DNA of 64,000 bases from an uncultured Porphyromonadaceae bacterium (GCA_947253625.1 CAMYAB010000001.1:186001-250000); one strand, 5' to 3'. Numbered from the stretch's first letter, positions 1 through 9,231 are shown. Numbers and translations are program-made. The notes: generated by a model not told the origin, from the letters alone.

Positions 1-1920
1 GCCTAGTATCCGCTCGACATCCTCTGCCAGGATCACCTCATTGTTGTACAGTAGGTCAGCGACCGCCATATGTCCATCCTTGTGCTTCCTTAGAATTTCC
101 TTAGCTCTCTCATATTGAGTATTGATGATGTTCAGAACCTCTTCATCTATCAAGCGAGCTGTTGCTTCGCTGTATGGATTTTTGAAGTTATACTCACCTT
201 GGTTATCCTCATAGTTGATGTTTGGTAGTTTTTTACTCATCCCAAAGTAAGTCACCATAGCCTGTGCCATCTTGGTTACTTTCATTAGGTCGTTCGCCGC
301 ACCGGTAGAGATACACCCAAGCGTAAGTTCTTCAGCAGCACGTCCTCCCAAGGTGGCACACATTTCGTCCAAGAGTTGCTCTGTTGTTGTGATTTGGCGT
401 TCTTCCGGAAGGTACCAAGCGGCCCCAAGTGCCCTACCCCGTGGGACAATCGTCACCTTGATAAGGGGGTTTGCATGCTCAAGCATCCAGCTGATGGTGG
501 CATGTCCTGCCTCATGGATGGCGATAGATTTCTTTTCGGCGTTAGTGGTTATCTTCGTCTTTTTTTCCAGCCCGCCTACGATCCTGTCAATGGCGTTCAT
601 AAAGTCATCCCGACCTATTGAGTCTTTGGAATGCCGAGCCGCTATCAGTGCTGCCTCATTGCACACATTGGCAATATCTGCGCCTGAGAAGCCTGGGGTT
701 TGGCGTGCCAAGATGTCAACATCCACACTACTATCCATCTTCAGTGGTCGCATGTGGACTAAAAATATCTCTTTTCGCTCGTTGAGATCAGGTAAGTCTA
801 CATGGATCTGTCTATCAAAACGTCCGGCTCGGAGGAGTGCTTTGTCCAGTATGTCAGCACGATTGGTAGCCGCCAATATGATCACACCACTATTGGTGTC
901 AAAACCATCCATCTCCGTGAGCAGTTGGTTCAACGTATTTTCCCGTTCATCATTACCTCCGAATCCTGCATTTTTCCCTCTGGCACGTCCTATAGCATCA
1001 ATCTCATCAATAAAGATAATGCATGGGGCTTTTTCCTTGGCGTTCTTGAATAGATCACGGACACGCGAAGCCCCTACCCCCACAAACATCTCTACGAAGT
1101 CCGATCCCGACAGAGAGAAAAACGGCACACTGGCCTCTCCGGCGACAGCCTTAGCCAGTAATGTCTTACCGGTACCGGGAGGACCTACAAGCAGTGCGCC
1201 CTTGGGGATCTTGCCACCAAGCTGAGTGTATTTCTTGGGTTCGCGCAGAAAGTGTACAATCTCCTCCACTTCCTGTTTGGCCTCACTAAGACCTGCAACG
1301 TCTTTGAACGTCACCTTGACCCTACTTTCGGCATCAAAGAGTTGAGCTTTGGACTTGCCGACATCAAAGATTCCGCCACCCATATTGGCCCCTCTAGTCA
1401 TTCGCCGAGTCATCCATATCCAGAAAACGATTAGGAGCAAGAAGGGCAAAAAGCTCATCAAAATATTGAAAAAGTTGACCTTGTCGTGGACGTAAGTAAC
1501 TTTTGTCGCAGAGAGCTTGTCTTGGCTACGTAAGTTTTGATACAGGTCATTGAATGCCTCCGCTCCAGGCATCTCGGTTTGGACCAAGACGGTGGACAGA
1601 AGCGAAGGCCGCTGTTTTTGATTTTGGAAGGACTTGGTGACACTTTGCTCTCGCAATAGGTTTTCCTTATCCTTTTTGACCAAAGCCTCTATGACCCCTT
1701 TGGATGGGTATACGGTTACCTCCTGAAATGCCTCTCCTTCTAGCAATTGCTGAAAACGTGACCACTCTACTTTCTGGACACGCTGATCATCAGAAAACAC
1801 AAGGATAGTTCCCAAAACCACGAGCAAGCCGATGAACAGCCAACTCATATTTGGCTTGAACCCTCCTTGTGGTCGAGGATCAAGAGGGGCCTTATTGGGT
1901 TGTTTTTTATTTGTTGCCAT
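1..1920 (-). CDS. ftsH: ATP-dependent zinc metalloprotease FtsH (C-terminus cut by window edge)
   Basis: FtsH is a membrane-anchored AAA+ protease that degrades misassembled membrane proteins and some cytosolic regulators. Read from the ATG at 1920, there is an N-terminal membrane segment near residues 25-45, a periplasmic stretch, a second membrane helix near 150-165, and the AAA module with Walker A GPPGTGKT near 247 and Walker B IIFIDEID near 300. The zinc site HEAGH lies near residue 468. The frame is open to base 1, so roughly the last few dozen residues lie outside the window. Its start is only 6 bases from the rsfS stop, so the two are probably one transcript, an arrangement common in Bacteroidetes. 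Identity is very secure. Confidence 0.97.
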   Translation of the reverse strand, partial: MATNKKQPNKAPLDPRPQGGFKPNMSWLFIGLLVVLGTILVFSDDQRVQKVEWSRFQQLLEGEAFQEVTVYPSKGVIEALVKKDKENLLREQSVTKSFQNQKQRPSLLSTVLVQTEMPGAEAFNDLYQNLRSQDKLSATKVTYVHDKVNFFNILMSFLPFLLLIVFWIWMTRRMTRGANMGGGIFDVGKSKAQLFDAESRVKVTFKDVAGLSEAKQEVEEIVHFLREPKKYTQLGGKIPKGALLVGPPGTGKTLLAKAVAGEASVPFFSLSGSDFVEMFVGVGASRVRDLFKNAKEKAPCIIFIDEIDAIGRARGKNAGFGGNDERENTLNQLLTEMDGFDTNSGVIILAATNRADILDKALLRAGRFDRQIHVDLPDLNERKEIFLVHMRPLKMDSSVDVDILARQTPGFSGADIANVCNEAALIAARHSKDSIGRDDFMNAIDRIVGGLEKKTKITTNAEKKSIAIHEAGHATISWMLEHANPLIKVTIVPRGRALGAAWYLPEERQITTTEQLLDEMCATLGGRAAEELTLGCISTGAANDLMKVTKMAQAMVTYFGMSKKLPNINYEDNQGEYNFKNPYSEATARLIDEEVLNIINTQYERAKEILRKHKDGHMAVADLLYNNEVILAEDVERILG

Positions 1921-1926
1921 GGTGTA

Positions 1927-2292
1927 TCAGTCAAGGTCCGGGATGTGTGTTATTTTTGCATCCGCCCATAGTTGTTCTAGCCGGTAGTATTCTCTCATCT
2001 CCGGCAAAAAAAGATGTACCATCACATCTCCATAGTCCATTGCGATCCACTCACCTCCTCCCACATGGGTGCGCAACGGCTTTTCGCCGGCCTTCTCCTG
2101 TGTTTTGTCCCATACAGCTCCCTCTAGGGCTCGGAGTTGAATAGGTGTATTTCCCTCGGCTATGACCATATAGTCACATGCGCGGTCGGGGATCCGAAGC
2201 ATATCAAGCACAGTCACACCATGCCCTTTTTTGTCTTGAATTCCTTCCGTGATGCTATCTATCAAGACTTTTATTTCTTTTCTTGGGTCCAA
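1927..2292 (-). CDS. rsfS: Ribosome silencing factor RsfS (YbeB/Iojap family)
   Basis: RsfS is a small protein of 121 residues that binds ribosomal protein L14 and blocks subunit joining, lowering translation in starved cells. The family core is visible: an N-terminal helix followed by a segment ending in DYMVIAEGNTPIQLRAL, then GEWIAMDYGDVMVHLF, where family members usually have W-x-x-x-D-x-G-D-V-x-V-H. Length matches the family's usual 105-130 residues. It lies directly upstream of ftsH on the same strand. The gap to rlmD upstream is 81 bases, so it may share that transcript or use its own promoter. Confidence 0.93.
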   Translation of the reverse strand: MDPRKEIKVLIDSITEGIQDKKGHGVTVLDMLRIPDRACDYMVIAEGNTPIQLRALEGAVWDKTQEKAGEKPLRTHVGGGEWIAMDYGDVMVHLFLPEMREYYRLEQLWADAKITHIPDLD

Positions 2293-2373
2293 TGTCTTTT
2301 ATTTCTCTTATTGTTGTTGATTATCTCTAAACCTCTATCTCTATAGTCTTTTGTGCAATGTTCATGCCAACCA

Positions 2374-3795
2374 TCAGAGGGCATTTCGCTCCAAAAGGAC
2401 CACGTTTTCCACATGATGCGTCTGCGGAAACATATCGACCGGCTGTACCACCGACACTCTATAGTCCACACCAAGCAACTGGAGGTCACGCGCCTGACTT
2501 GCCGGATTGCAGCTCACATACACGATACGCTTGGGAGCCGCTCTCAGCAGGACCTCAATGACCGATGGATGCATCCCGGCTCTTGGAGGATCGGTTACGA
2601 TCACATCAGGGATACCGTGTTGGTCTAGAAAGTCAGCTGTCAGGACATCCTTCATATCCCCCGAAAAGAACTCCATATTGGTCAGCCCATTGAGAGCCGC
2701 ATTCTCACGAGCATCTCGGACCGCCGCCTCCACATACTCTATTCCGATTACTCTCCTTGCGCTTTTGGACAAAAAAGAAGCAATCGTACCGGTGCCGGTA
2801 TAGAGGTCATAGACTAGATCGCTTGGCTTGAGGTCAGCCAGTGTGCGGACAAGACTGTACAGCCTGTAGGCTTGTGCCGAGTTGGTCTGATAAAAGGACT
2901 GCGGTGCCACCTTGAACCTTAGCTCCTCCATCTCCTCCCAGATATACGGCCGACCGGAAAACAGCTGCACCTCTAGATCCGACATACTGTCATTTACCTT
3001 GGTATTTACGACATACATCAGCGAAGTAATCTCCGTGAAATTTGCCTGAATAGCAGTAAGTAGTTCCTCTTGCTTTTTCGGATTATTCTCGCCAAACATC
3101 AGGACGACCATTACCTCCCCGCATGTACTCACCCGGATCATCATCATCCGCACCAGACCTTTATGCCCCTGAAGGTCATAAAAGCTAAAACCCTCACGGG
3201 TCATGCAGTACTCGCGGACAAAATCTCTCAAGCGGTTGTTGAGCTCATTCATCAAGTGGCACTCCGACAAGTCCAATACCTTGTCAAACTTACCGGGAAG
3301 ATGAAAGCCCACTCCCCGCTTATCCGCTATCTCGACTCCACTTTCAAGCTCGTGGTGGGTGATCCAGCGAAATTGTGAAAACGTAAACTCTAGCTTATTC
3401 CGATACCCATAGATCTCTTGAGCACCAATAATAGGTCTCCTTTCACGCACTTCGATATCGCCTATACGTTGCAGCTGATCATACACTTGCTGCTCTTTTG
3501 CCGCCAACTGCATCTCATACGGGACGTGTTGCCACTTACAACCGCCACACACACCGAAGTGCACACACTGTGGTGCCACTCGATCCGGAGATGCCTCCAC
3601 AAGGCGTTCGACCACCCCCTCCGCATACTTCTTGCGACGGCGAAGGAGTCGCACATCTACCAGGTCACCGGGTGCCGTAAAGGGGACAAAAACGACCCTG
3701 TCATCGGGGAGGTGTCCAATGCACTTCCCTTCAGCGGCCATGCGTTCGATGCGAATATTGTCGACAACCTTCTTTGTTGCTTGTCTTGCAGACAT
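2374..3795 (-). CDS. rlmD: 23S rRNA (uracil-5-)-methyltransferase, RlmD/RumA family
   Basis: This 473-residue protein is an SAM-dependent 23S rRNA m5U methyltransferase. An N-terminal TRAM RNA-binding domain covers about residues 12-70. Next come the [4Fe-4S] cysteines (C77, and the C83-G-G-C86 pair, with a later Cys in ECHLMN). The Rossmann methyltransferase domain has YDLYTGTGTIASFL, and the catalytic motif is VSCNPAS, whose Cys forms the covalent RNA adduct. I chose the ATG at 3795 (MSARQATKK). An in-frame start at 3861 would add 22 residues with no resemblance to the family. Whether it modifies U1939 or U747 cannot be decided from sequence alone. Confidence 0.92.
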   Translation of the reverse strand: MSARQATKKVVDNIRIERMAAEGKCIGHLPDDRVVFVPFTAPGDLVDVRLLRRRKKYAEGVVERLVEASPDRVAPQCVHFGVCGGCKWQHVPYEMQLAAKEQQVYDQLQRIGDIEVRERRPIIGAQEIYGYRNKLEFTFSQFRWITHHELESGVEIADKRGVGFHLPGKFDKVLDLSECHLMNELNNRLRDFVREYCMTREGFSFYDLQGHKGLVRMMMIRVSTCGEVMVVLMFGENNPKKQEELLTAIQANFTEITSLMYVVNTKVNDSMSDLEVQLFSGRPYIWEEMEELRFKVAPQSFYQTNSAQAYRLYSLVRTLADLKPSDLVYDLYTGTGTIASFLSKSARRVIGIEYVEAAVRDARENAALNGLTNMEFFSGDMKDVLTADFLDQHGIPDVIVTDPPRAGMHPSVIEVLLRAAPKRIVYVSCNPASQARDLQLLGVDYRVSVVQPVDMFPQTHHVENVVLLERNAL

Positions 3796-3877
3796 TAGTG
3801 AGTCAGATCCTTTGTGAGTACATATACTATTGTGTCTATCGCAACCAGGTGCGAGACACACCGACCAATAGAATGCA

Positions 3878-3885
3878 CAAACTTA
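3878..3885 (-). promoter_or_regulatory. Putative -7 promoter box for rlmD
   Basis: Minus-strand TAAGTTTG fits the Bacteroidetes primary-sigma -7 consensus TAnnTTTG. It would start transcription near 3871 and give a leader of about 76 bases. I see no good -33 TTTG at the expected 19-21 base spacing, so this is only a candidate. Confidence 0.4.
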
Positions 3886-3924
3886 CTCATTAAAATGATA
3901 AAGGACGCATGCCAAATACCTCCA

Positions 3925-4268
3925 AGATTCCGCAAGCGGTGGCAGAGCGAACTGACGACGGTGAAAGAAAGTGTAGGCAGGCTCACCCTTTGTCTTTGGT
4001 GAGATTTTTACCTCATCCTCATCCTCAATAAATAAAATTCTAAAGGTTAAAAAGTCATCCCTCTGTACTTCCAAACTATTTTTCCCGGATGAAAAACTTG
4101 AAATCACTATGTGATTTATTCAAATCACATAGTGGTTTATTCAGATCACTGTGTGATTTCTAGAAATCACACAGTGATTTTATCTTTTCCTTGGACATAA
4201 GCCCCTTTTTCTCCGACCCCGTCGACTTTTTCTCCAAGGAGAAGAACTTTTTCCCCTTCCCGTCAGGC
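3925..4268. repeat. Intergenic repeat element, copy 1, ending in eight 21-bp modules
   Basis: About 310 bases here (3925-4235) are repeated with high similarity at 10378-10681. The left part starts with AGATTCCGCAAGCGGTGGCA. From 4101 the element becomes modular with an exact 21-base step: 4101, 4122, 4143 and 4164 carry four variants of a palindrome AAATCAC-nnn-GTGATTT, and 4185, 4206, 4227 and 4248 carry T-rich modules, three of them opening with TTTTTCTCC or TTTTTCCCC. There is no convincing gene inside. It lies 130 bases upstream of the rlmD start and 152 bases upstream of ssb. The structure resembles MITE-like elements built from internal tandem repeats. Confidence 0.85.
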
Positions 4269-4377
4269 AAAGCCAAATAACGTCCCGGCTCATCCTTCGC
4301 ACAATTTTCCGAAGGCTCCCAAAAGTGAATAAGCGGACTTCCACAAAGGCCTTTCTGAATTTATAGACTAAAAGTGG

Positions 4378-4385
4378 TATCTTTG
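4378..4385 (+). promoter_or_regulatory. Putative -7 promoter box for ssb
   Basis: TATCTTTG matches TAnnTTTG and would give a leader of about 28 bases. A weak TTTC lies 22 bases upstream in the -33 position. It falls just outside the repeat element. Confidence 0.5.
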
Positions 4386-4419
4386 GCCCGTTGTACAGTA
4401 GATAAAAACTCTAAAAGCG

Positions 4420-4860
4420 ATGACCTACAATAGGATCACCCTCAGAGGATATGTAGGAGGTGACCCAAATATAAAGTATATAGACCCCTCCACGTGTATT
4501 GTTACGTTTCGGATGGCGACACATACCGAGGGGTATGTGGATCATGAAGGTCGTGTGGTCGTAGACAAGGTGACCGAATGGCACCGTATACTCTGCACAT
4601 ACCAATTGGCTCAACACGCAGAGATGGTCGTCCGAAAAGGACTGATGGTGGAGGTAGAAGGCAGGCTCTCCTACCGAACTGCATACTCCAAGGGGGGAAT
4701 AGAGCACAAATATGCTTTCATTTTGGCAGACAAACTCGACATATTGACTCAGGAAGTGCGACCTGAAGAGGGCAAAGAAGAAGAAGAATCCCCGAACAAC
4801 CCATATGGACTTTACCTAGACGCACTAGAATGTGACTCGGAGAAAGAGCTACCGTTCTGA
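4420..4860 (+). CDS. ssb: Single-stranded DNA-binding protein
   Basis: SSB coats single-stranded DNA in replication, recombination and repair. The 146 residues begin with MTYNRITLRGYVGGDP, followed by an OB fold with the typical EWHRI strand and the GLMVEVEGRLSYR segment. An acidic linker ends in ELPF, matching the C-terminal tip that recruits partner proteins. Length is typical for Bacteroidetes. In this phylum ssb is usually followed by gldE, as here. The start is the first ATG after the promoter-like box. Confidence 0.95.
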   Translation: MTYNRITLRGYVGGDPNIKYIDPSTCIVTFRMATHTEGYVDHEGRVVVDKVTEWHRILCTYQLAQHAEMVVRKGLMVEVEGRLSYRTAYSKGGIEHKYAFILADKLDILTQEVRPEEGKEEEESPNNPYGLYLDALECDSEKELPF

Positions 4861-4944
4861 CCCCCTTGCTTTTTCACAAAAAGACCTAACACATTTTTAG
4901 TACAGCACCCATACAAACTAGTCAAAGAAAAACAGAAAACTACC

Positions 4945-6294
4945 TTGGAAGATCCAGCCATACTTAGTACTGCACTGGGAGATATTTACATGACCCCGAT
5001 CTCCACTTACGAGATCATTGCCTTGGTGCTGATCATCATCTGCCTTTACTTCAGTGCGTTCTTTTCAGGATCGGAAGTGTCTTTTTTTTCACTTCTCCCA
5101 TCGCATATAGAAGAGCTCAAGGAGAGCAACAACCCTCGAGACAAAAAGATATTAGACCTCATTGACGACTCGGAGTCCCTCCTCGGTACCCTCTTGATCG
5201 CCAACAACTTTTTCAACATTGCCGTCATCACCCTCACGGAGTACATCATGACGCACTTATTTGACTTCCGGAACGCCCCCACTGCAGGGTTTGTCGTCCA
5301 AGTCATCGGCACAACATCCGTCATCCTACTCGTGGGTGAGATCATCCCCAAAGTTTTGTGCCAACTCAATCCCCTCGCACACACTCGAAAAAACATCACA
5401 GGAATGTATAGGGCTTGGCAGATCCTTACCCCCATTACACAAGGGCTGGTCCGTCTCGGCACGTGGATCAGCAAGCCTTTTCAGACCACCAAAAGCGAAC
5501 TCAACCACGAGGAGCTGAGTCGAGCAATCGAACTAACCACAGCAAATACCGAAGAGCAAGGAGTACTCAACGAGATCATACTCTTTCATAAAAAGAGTGT
5601 TGCCGAAGTGATGCAGCCCAGAATGGAGATTAAAGCTCTAGACCTTGAGCAAAACTTTGGATATGTACGCACATTCATCATTGAAAATGGATACTCCCGA
5701 ATACCGGTATACGAAGAACGCATAGACAATATCAAAGGGCTACTATATGCCAAGGATCTACTGCCTCACTTGAAAGAAGGGGATGACTACAATTGGCAAA
5801 AATTGTTGCGTGAAGCAATGTTCGTACCCGAAAGCATGATGGTCAGCCACCTGCTGGAGGATTTTCGGAGCCAAAAGGTCCACATGGCTATCGTGGTAGA
5901 CGAGTTTGGCGGGACCTGCGGATTGGTTACGATGGAAGATCTGCTGGAGGAAATTGTGGGTGAGATCAACGATGAATACGACGATGATGAACAACTCTAC
6001 ACCGAGAATCCGGACGGGACTTACACACTGGATGGCAAAATCTCCATCCTTGACTTTCTCCGAGTGGTGAAGGTCGCCAACTACGATGAAATCATCAAAG
6101 AGACAGACGAAGCAGAGACATTGGGCGGACTCTTGCTGGAGATAAAGCAGGACTTTCCAACTGTGGGTGAAGTGATCAACATAGAAGGTCATGCTTTCAA
6201 AATCCTAGAGATGGGGCGTCGTCGTATCAGCAAAGTGTTATTTGTGCCATATGGAGCCAAAGCTAATCCTACTGCCCAACAACCTAGAACATAA
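4945..6294 (+). CDS. gldE: GldE-like CNNM/CBS-domain membrane protein (HlyC/CorC family)
   Basis: This 449-residue protein has an N-terminal CNNM (DUF21) membrane domain: hydrophobic helices near 22-42, 90-110 and 125-145, with FSGSEVSFFSL characteristic of the family. A CBS-domain pair follows (PRMEIKALDLEQNF to GGTCGLVTMEDLLEEIVGEI), then a C-terminal CorC_HlyC domain. It is named for its role near gliding genes in Flavobacterium. In non-gliding relatives the job is unclear, possibly divalent-ion transport. The chosen start is a TTG at 4945, because MEDP resembles the MDPD start of relatives; an ATG at 4990 is possible. The usual neighbour gldD is absent. Confidence 0.88.
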   Translation: MEDPAILSTALGDIYMTPISTYEIIALVLIIICLYFSAFFSGSEVSFFSLLPSHIEELKESNNPRDKKILDLIDDSESLLGTLLIANNFFNIAVITLTEYIMTHLFDFRNAPTAGFVVQVIGTTSVILLVGEIIPKVLCQLNPLAHTRKNITGMYRAWQILTPITQGLVRLGTWISKPFQTTKSELNHEELSRAIELTTANTEEQGVLNEIILFHKKSVAEVMQPRMEIKALDLEQNFGYVRTFIIENGYSRIPVYEERIDNIKGLLYAKDLLPHLKEGDDYNWQKLLREAMFVPESMMVSHLLEDFRSQKVHMAIVVDEFGGTCGLVTMEDLLEEIVGEINDEYDDDEQLYTENPDGTYTLDGKISILDFLRVVKVANYDEIIKETDEAETLGGLLLEIKQDFPTVGEVINIEGHAFKILEMGRRRISKVLFVPYGAKANPTAQQPRT

Positions 6295-6775
6295 CCCCCG
6301 AACAGCTATAGAGGAAGCCATATCGGCCGAATTGGGGAAATCCGTAACAATAGGGCACAGAGCAAACGGAAGCCCCTACCTCAATGAAGACACAGCATCG
6401 ATCAGTATCTCGCACTGCCGTACTACCCTTGGAGTCCTAATTGGCCCGCGCGACAGCACACTGGGAATAGATGTCGAGGACAAGTGGACTCAGGCTCAAA
6501 AAGTTTTCAAAAGGTTCGCCACCCAAGAAGAGCTGTCTATCCTAAAACACATAGATCCAATACATCCATTGTGGCTCTGGACTGCAAAGGAAGCGGTGTA
6601 CAAAGCGTTTTCAACCCATGTCAGTCACTTCTCCAGGGACATACGGCTGACTGGTGTGAAAAAAGGCGGAAAGCTACAGATGCTGGTTTCCGAAAGCATC
6701 CCTGTATTTGTACAGTGCAAGCTCTACAATTGGCACTGCGCCGTCTCGATCGTTACAGCGTTGGATATGGACTAA
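6251..6775 (+). CDS. 4'-phosphopantetheinyl transferase family protein
   Basis: This 174-residue protein should transfer phosphopantetheine from CoA onto a carrier-protein serine. Both family signatures are present: LGIDVED (magnesium-binding acidic residues) and WTAKEAVYKAF. The preceding SISHCRTTLGVLI matches the usual S-x-S-H segment. The ATG at 6251 is preferred over a TTG nine bases earlier. Either start lies inside the end of gldE, a 44-base overlap, so the genes are translationally close. Its 3' end overlaps the convergent epimerase gene by four bases. Whether it serves fatty-acid acyl carrier protein or another carrier is unknown; no polyketide or peptide synthetase genes are in the window. 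Confidence 0.88.
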   Translation: MEPKLILLPNNLEHNPRTAIEEAISAELGKSVTIGHRANGSPYLNEDTASISISHCRTTLGVLIGPRDSTLGIDVEDKWTQAQKVFKRFATQEELSILKHIDPIHPLWLWTAKEAVYKAFSTHVSHFSRDIRLTGVKKGGKLQMLVSESIPVFVQCKLYNWHCAVSIVTALDMD

Positions 6776-7809
6776 AACGATCTGAAGAAAAACTTCATAG
6801 CCTCCTTATCGCACTCCTTGACTGCTTGATAAGGCCTACTCAAGTGGAGGAGATAACTCTTGACCAACCGAGAAACAGCCTGTGTCGCTAATCGTTGTGC
6901 CAAAGGTATCGAGTCTTGTAACTGACGGTAGTAGTCTTTCAGCGTATCTCGTCTAAAGTGCAAGAGTTCCTCCAAATGATCGCCATCCTCGTAATAACCA
7001 CAATGGTAATTTTGGGTGGCAAAGGCAATCCGGGGGAAGTCAAATTCACCAAGGCCATAGATTCTAAAGTTATTTTCAAGGAACGTACGGTATGTAGTCG
7101 TACACTGTGGACCACCTCCCAAATTGAAGATTTTCCCAGTCAATTCCTCCAGCCTAGACAAGCCGTTCACAAAGGCTCGAGCAGTATCCTTGGGCGTACA
7201 AATCTCAAAAAGTTGCTCCAAAGGCATCCGAAACATCAATCCGGACATCATGTGATTGCCCGCTCCCATGATGGCCGAAAGTCGGAAAATCGTCCACTGC
7301 AGAGAGCTGCTTATGATTGCTTGCTCCATCAGCACTTTTCCGGCGCCATAGTGGTCATCCGATACAGGGTTTACCTGATCTGTCACCTTGATAAAAGGAT
7401 TGAGAAAGCGATCTCCATACACAGCGACACTTGATGCGAACATCAAAAATGCTCGTGGCGCATAGTGCTCTAAAGCCACAACTAGGTTCTTTGTCCCCTT
7501 TATATTTACAGAATCAACCAAGTCGGGGCGATCAGAAGCAAGTGGAGGAATGACTGACGCCATATGTATGACTGCATCAACACCTGTCACCGGAGATACC
7601 AAATCTATAGGAGACGAAATGTCACCCAGATAGACTTCGAGGTCATCACCATAACGACCAAAGTATTCCCTATTCTTAGGGGTATCTAGATCAAAAACAC
7701 GAATATCAAAGGTGTTTTTTTTCTCCATCAAAAGATCTAGAGCACACCGGCCTATATGTCCACCGGCCCCAGTCAACAATACTTTTAGCTTTTTAGTCTT
7801 TTCAGTCAT
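6772..7809 (-). CDS. NAD-dependent epimerase/dehydratase family protein
   Basis: This is a 345-residue extended short-chain dehydrogenase. The N-terminal Rossmann motif is LLTGAGGHIG (residues about 10-19), then DAVIHMAS, a serine region FASSVAVYGD, and the catalytic Tyr-Lys pair in HYGAGKVLME. The substrate is not evident: members act on nucleotide sugars, but the C-terminal 80 residues are not diagnostic. The gene stands alone on the minus strand, tail to tail with the phosphopantetheinyl transferase gene. Its upstream neighbour rplS has its own terminator, so it is likely transcribed alone. Confidence 0.82.
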   Translation of the reverse strand: MTEKTKKLKVLLTGAGGHIGRCALDLLMEKKNTFDIRVFDLDTPKNREYFGRYGDDLEVYLGDISSPIDLVSPVTGVDAVIHMASVIPPLASDRPDLVDSVNIKGTKNLVVALEHYAPRAFLMFASSVAVYGDRFLNPFIKVTDQVNPVSDDHYGAGKVLMEQAIISSSLQWTIFRLSAIMGAGNHMMSGLMFRMPLEQLFEICTPKDTARAFVNGLSRLEELTGKIFNLGGGPQCTTTYRTFLENNFRIYGLGEFDFPRIAFATQNYHCGYYEDGDHLEELLHFRRDTLKDYYRQLQDSIPLAQRLATQAVSRLVKSYLLHLSRPYQAVKECDKEAMKFFFRSF

Positions 7810-7878
7810 GGCTCACGATATTATATATTTGGCTAAATAGCCCTATTCCCTCATGCAAGATACCAAAAAGGTTAACAA

Positions 7879-7911
7879 AAAATGCCCTGAGATATCTCCC
7901 AAGGCATTTTG
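7879..7911 (-). terminator. Intrinsic terminator after rplS
   Basis: On the minus strand an ATGCC...GGCAT stem with a GAGATATCTC inner palindrome is followed by TTTTTTG, 25 bases past the rplS stop. Confidence 0.8.
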
Positions 7912-7935
7912 ATAATCATATGCACACAAAAGTAA

Positions 7936-8286
7936 TCAGAACGAGCGACGCTCCCGGATTCGTGCACTCTTGCCTCTTCTTTCACGAAGATAATAGAGCT
8001 TAGCTCTACGCACACGACCTTTTTTGTGTACTGTGATCTCCTCGATAAAAGGAGAATTCATCGGGAAGATACGCTCTACACCGATTCCATTAGAAATCTT
8101 ACGGACTGTGAAACGCTTATTTGCGCCTTCTCCGGAAATGCGAATCACATCTCCCCGGAAAACCTGGATACGCTCCTTGGCACCCTCTTTGATTCGATAG
8201 GCAACCGAGATCGTATCTCCACTGTGAAACTCTACGAGTTCCTTGTCCGTTGCGAATTCTTTTTCTACTAGCTTAATCAAATCCAT
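7936..8286 (-). CDS. rplS: 50S ribosomal protein L19
   Basis: L19 is a structural protein at the subunit interface of the large ribosomal subunit. The 116 residues carry the family pattern throughout: [29 protein letters not shown], then [14 protein letters not shown] and the basic end [20 protein letters not shown]. Length is normal. In many bacteria it sits with trmD and rimM; here it is isolated, with its own promoter-like box and terminator. Confidence 0.98.
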   Translation of the reverse strand: MDLIKLVEKEFATDKELVEFHSGDTISVAYRIKEGAKERIQVFRGDVIRISGEGANKRFTVRKISNGIGVERIFPMNSPFIEEITVHKKGRVRRAKLYYLRERRGKSARIRERRSF

Positions 8287-8376
8287 GATTATTTTGCTTT
8301 ATTGAATTAGTAATTGACTAAACGCAACATACGCGAGCCACACAAAACTTCTCACCAGAGGTTACGCAAAGCACTG

Positions 8377-8384
8377 CAAATCTA
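8377..8384 (-). promoter_or_regulatory. Putative -7 promoter box for rplS
   Basis: Minus-strand TAGATTTG fits TAnnTTTG and would give an 84-base leader before rplS. No clear -33 partner is seen. Confidence 0.45.
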
Positions 8385-8568
8385 CCAATTTAATTTGATC
8401 AATACTAATATGTCTAGTGAAAAGACAATGGGGACACATTCCGATCTTGAGTAGAACAGAGATTTTGTTTAGCAAAAAATCTCCGAAAGACATTCCAAAA
8501 CCTGATTTTCTAGCACAAACCGCTGTAGACACATGGAAGTACTTACGCCTAAAAAACAGCTGGTACTA

Positions 8569-8601
8569 TTTGACTTAGATTTGAAATATTTTGTATCTTT
8601 A
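8569..8601 (+). promoter_or_regulatory. Putative promoter of the lipoprotein gene
   Basis: A -33 TTTG (8569-8572) and a -7 TATCTTTA (8594-8601) are separated by 21 bases, close to the Bacteroidetes arrangement. The leader would be about 55 bases to the ATG at 8662. Confidence 0.45.
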
Positions 8602-8661
8602 GTTCAAGATTCAACCCCATTGTGATTGATTAACTGCTTTTCCGTTTTCGGGTTTGTTTTT

Positions 8662-9231
8662 ATGTTCAAATGTAACGTCGTACGGCTACTTCAATGGCAC
8701 CCTAGGGTTCTATTTACTATCATGGGGATACTGTTGTTCATGGTAGGCTGTGGTGAGCAGGAGGAGAAGGAAGATAATACGATCCTTAGCAAGGAGGTGA
8801 CGGAAGTAAAAAGCATCTCCGAGGTGGAGGCACTTGTCAAAAGCAACTGTCTAGATGATACCCAACCGGACGAGAGTACCCTCTTTTACCAACAAAACAA
8901 TCAACTAGCCCTAGACTTATCGATGCCTTGGAATAAAGGTACAGAGCCACTTTCTGAGTTTGTAAAGAAATTCAGAAGCGATGCACGCTATCGCAAAATA
9001 CGCTTAGCTCTACAAGAGGGTGTTTACAACCCAAGGAACATCAGTGAGTATGCATTCGTAATTTCAGCCCCAGACAGTACTGGCTTCTTTTCGGCTTGGA
9101 GCTACGTAAGCATAGATTCTGCCGCATTTTGTATTGGTTGGATGGATTCGGAAGTTCTAGAGGAGTTTGGTATAGTTCGGGCTGACAGTACGCAAAATTG
9201 GAAGTTGGTCAACTACTATCATGCGACCTGA
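8662..9231 (+). CDS. Predicted lipoprotein of unknown function
   Basis: I do not recognise this 189-residue protein. From the ATG at 8662 it has a short basic N-terminus, a hydrophobic stretch and a lipobox LFMVGC followed by GEQEEKED, an acidic run often seen just after the lipid-modified Cys of Bacteroidetes lipoproteins. The rest looks soluble and mixed alpha/beta. A TTG at 8626 would add 12 residues and is less likely. It has its own promoter candidate and no operon partner. It borders the isolated CRISPR-like repeat and the lone methyltransferase, so it may belong to a variable segment. Confidence 0.7.
   Translation: MFKCNVVRLLQWHPRVLFTIMGILLFMVGCGEQEEKEDNTILSKEVTEVKSISEVEALVKSNCLDDTQPDESTLFYQQNNQLALDLSMPWNKGTEPLSEFVKKFRSDARYRKIRLALQEGVYNPRNISEYAFVISAPDSTGFFSAWSYVSIDSAAFCIGWMDSEVLEEFGIVRADSTQNWKLVNYYHAT

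Larger units (their letters stand above)
3796..4419. other. Intergenic region between rlmD and ssb
   Basis: This 624-base stretch holds the candidate rlmD promoter, the modular repeat and the candidate ssb promoter. Short open frames cross it, but they run through the repeat and one of them is interrupted by a stop in copy 2. I see no other gene or RNA here. Confidence 0.8.
8287..8661. other. Divergent intergenic region rplS / lipoprotein gene
   Basis: This holds a minus-strand promoter candidate for rplS and a plus-strand one for the lipoprotein gene. Between them, near 8449-8485, lies a moderate A/T-rich inverted repeat (AGATTTT against AAAATCT). I see no gene or RNA. Confidence 0.7.

Noticed and set aside
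272..1225. A 317-codon open frame on the plus strand.
   Set aside because: It is antisense to ftsH, whose motifs are unmistakable on the minus strand, and its translation is serine/alanine-rich without family resemblance.
3883..4107. A 74-codon minus-strand frame inside repeat copy 1.
   Set aside because: The equivalent stretch in copy 2 keeps part of the same translation but is broken by a stop codon, so the similarity reflects DNA repeat conservation rather than a protein.
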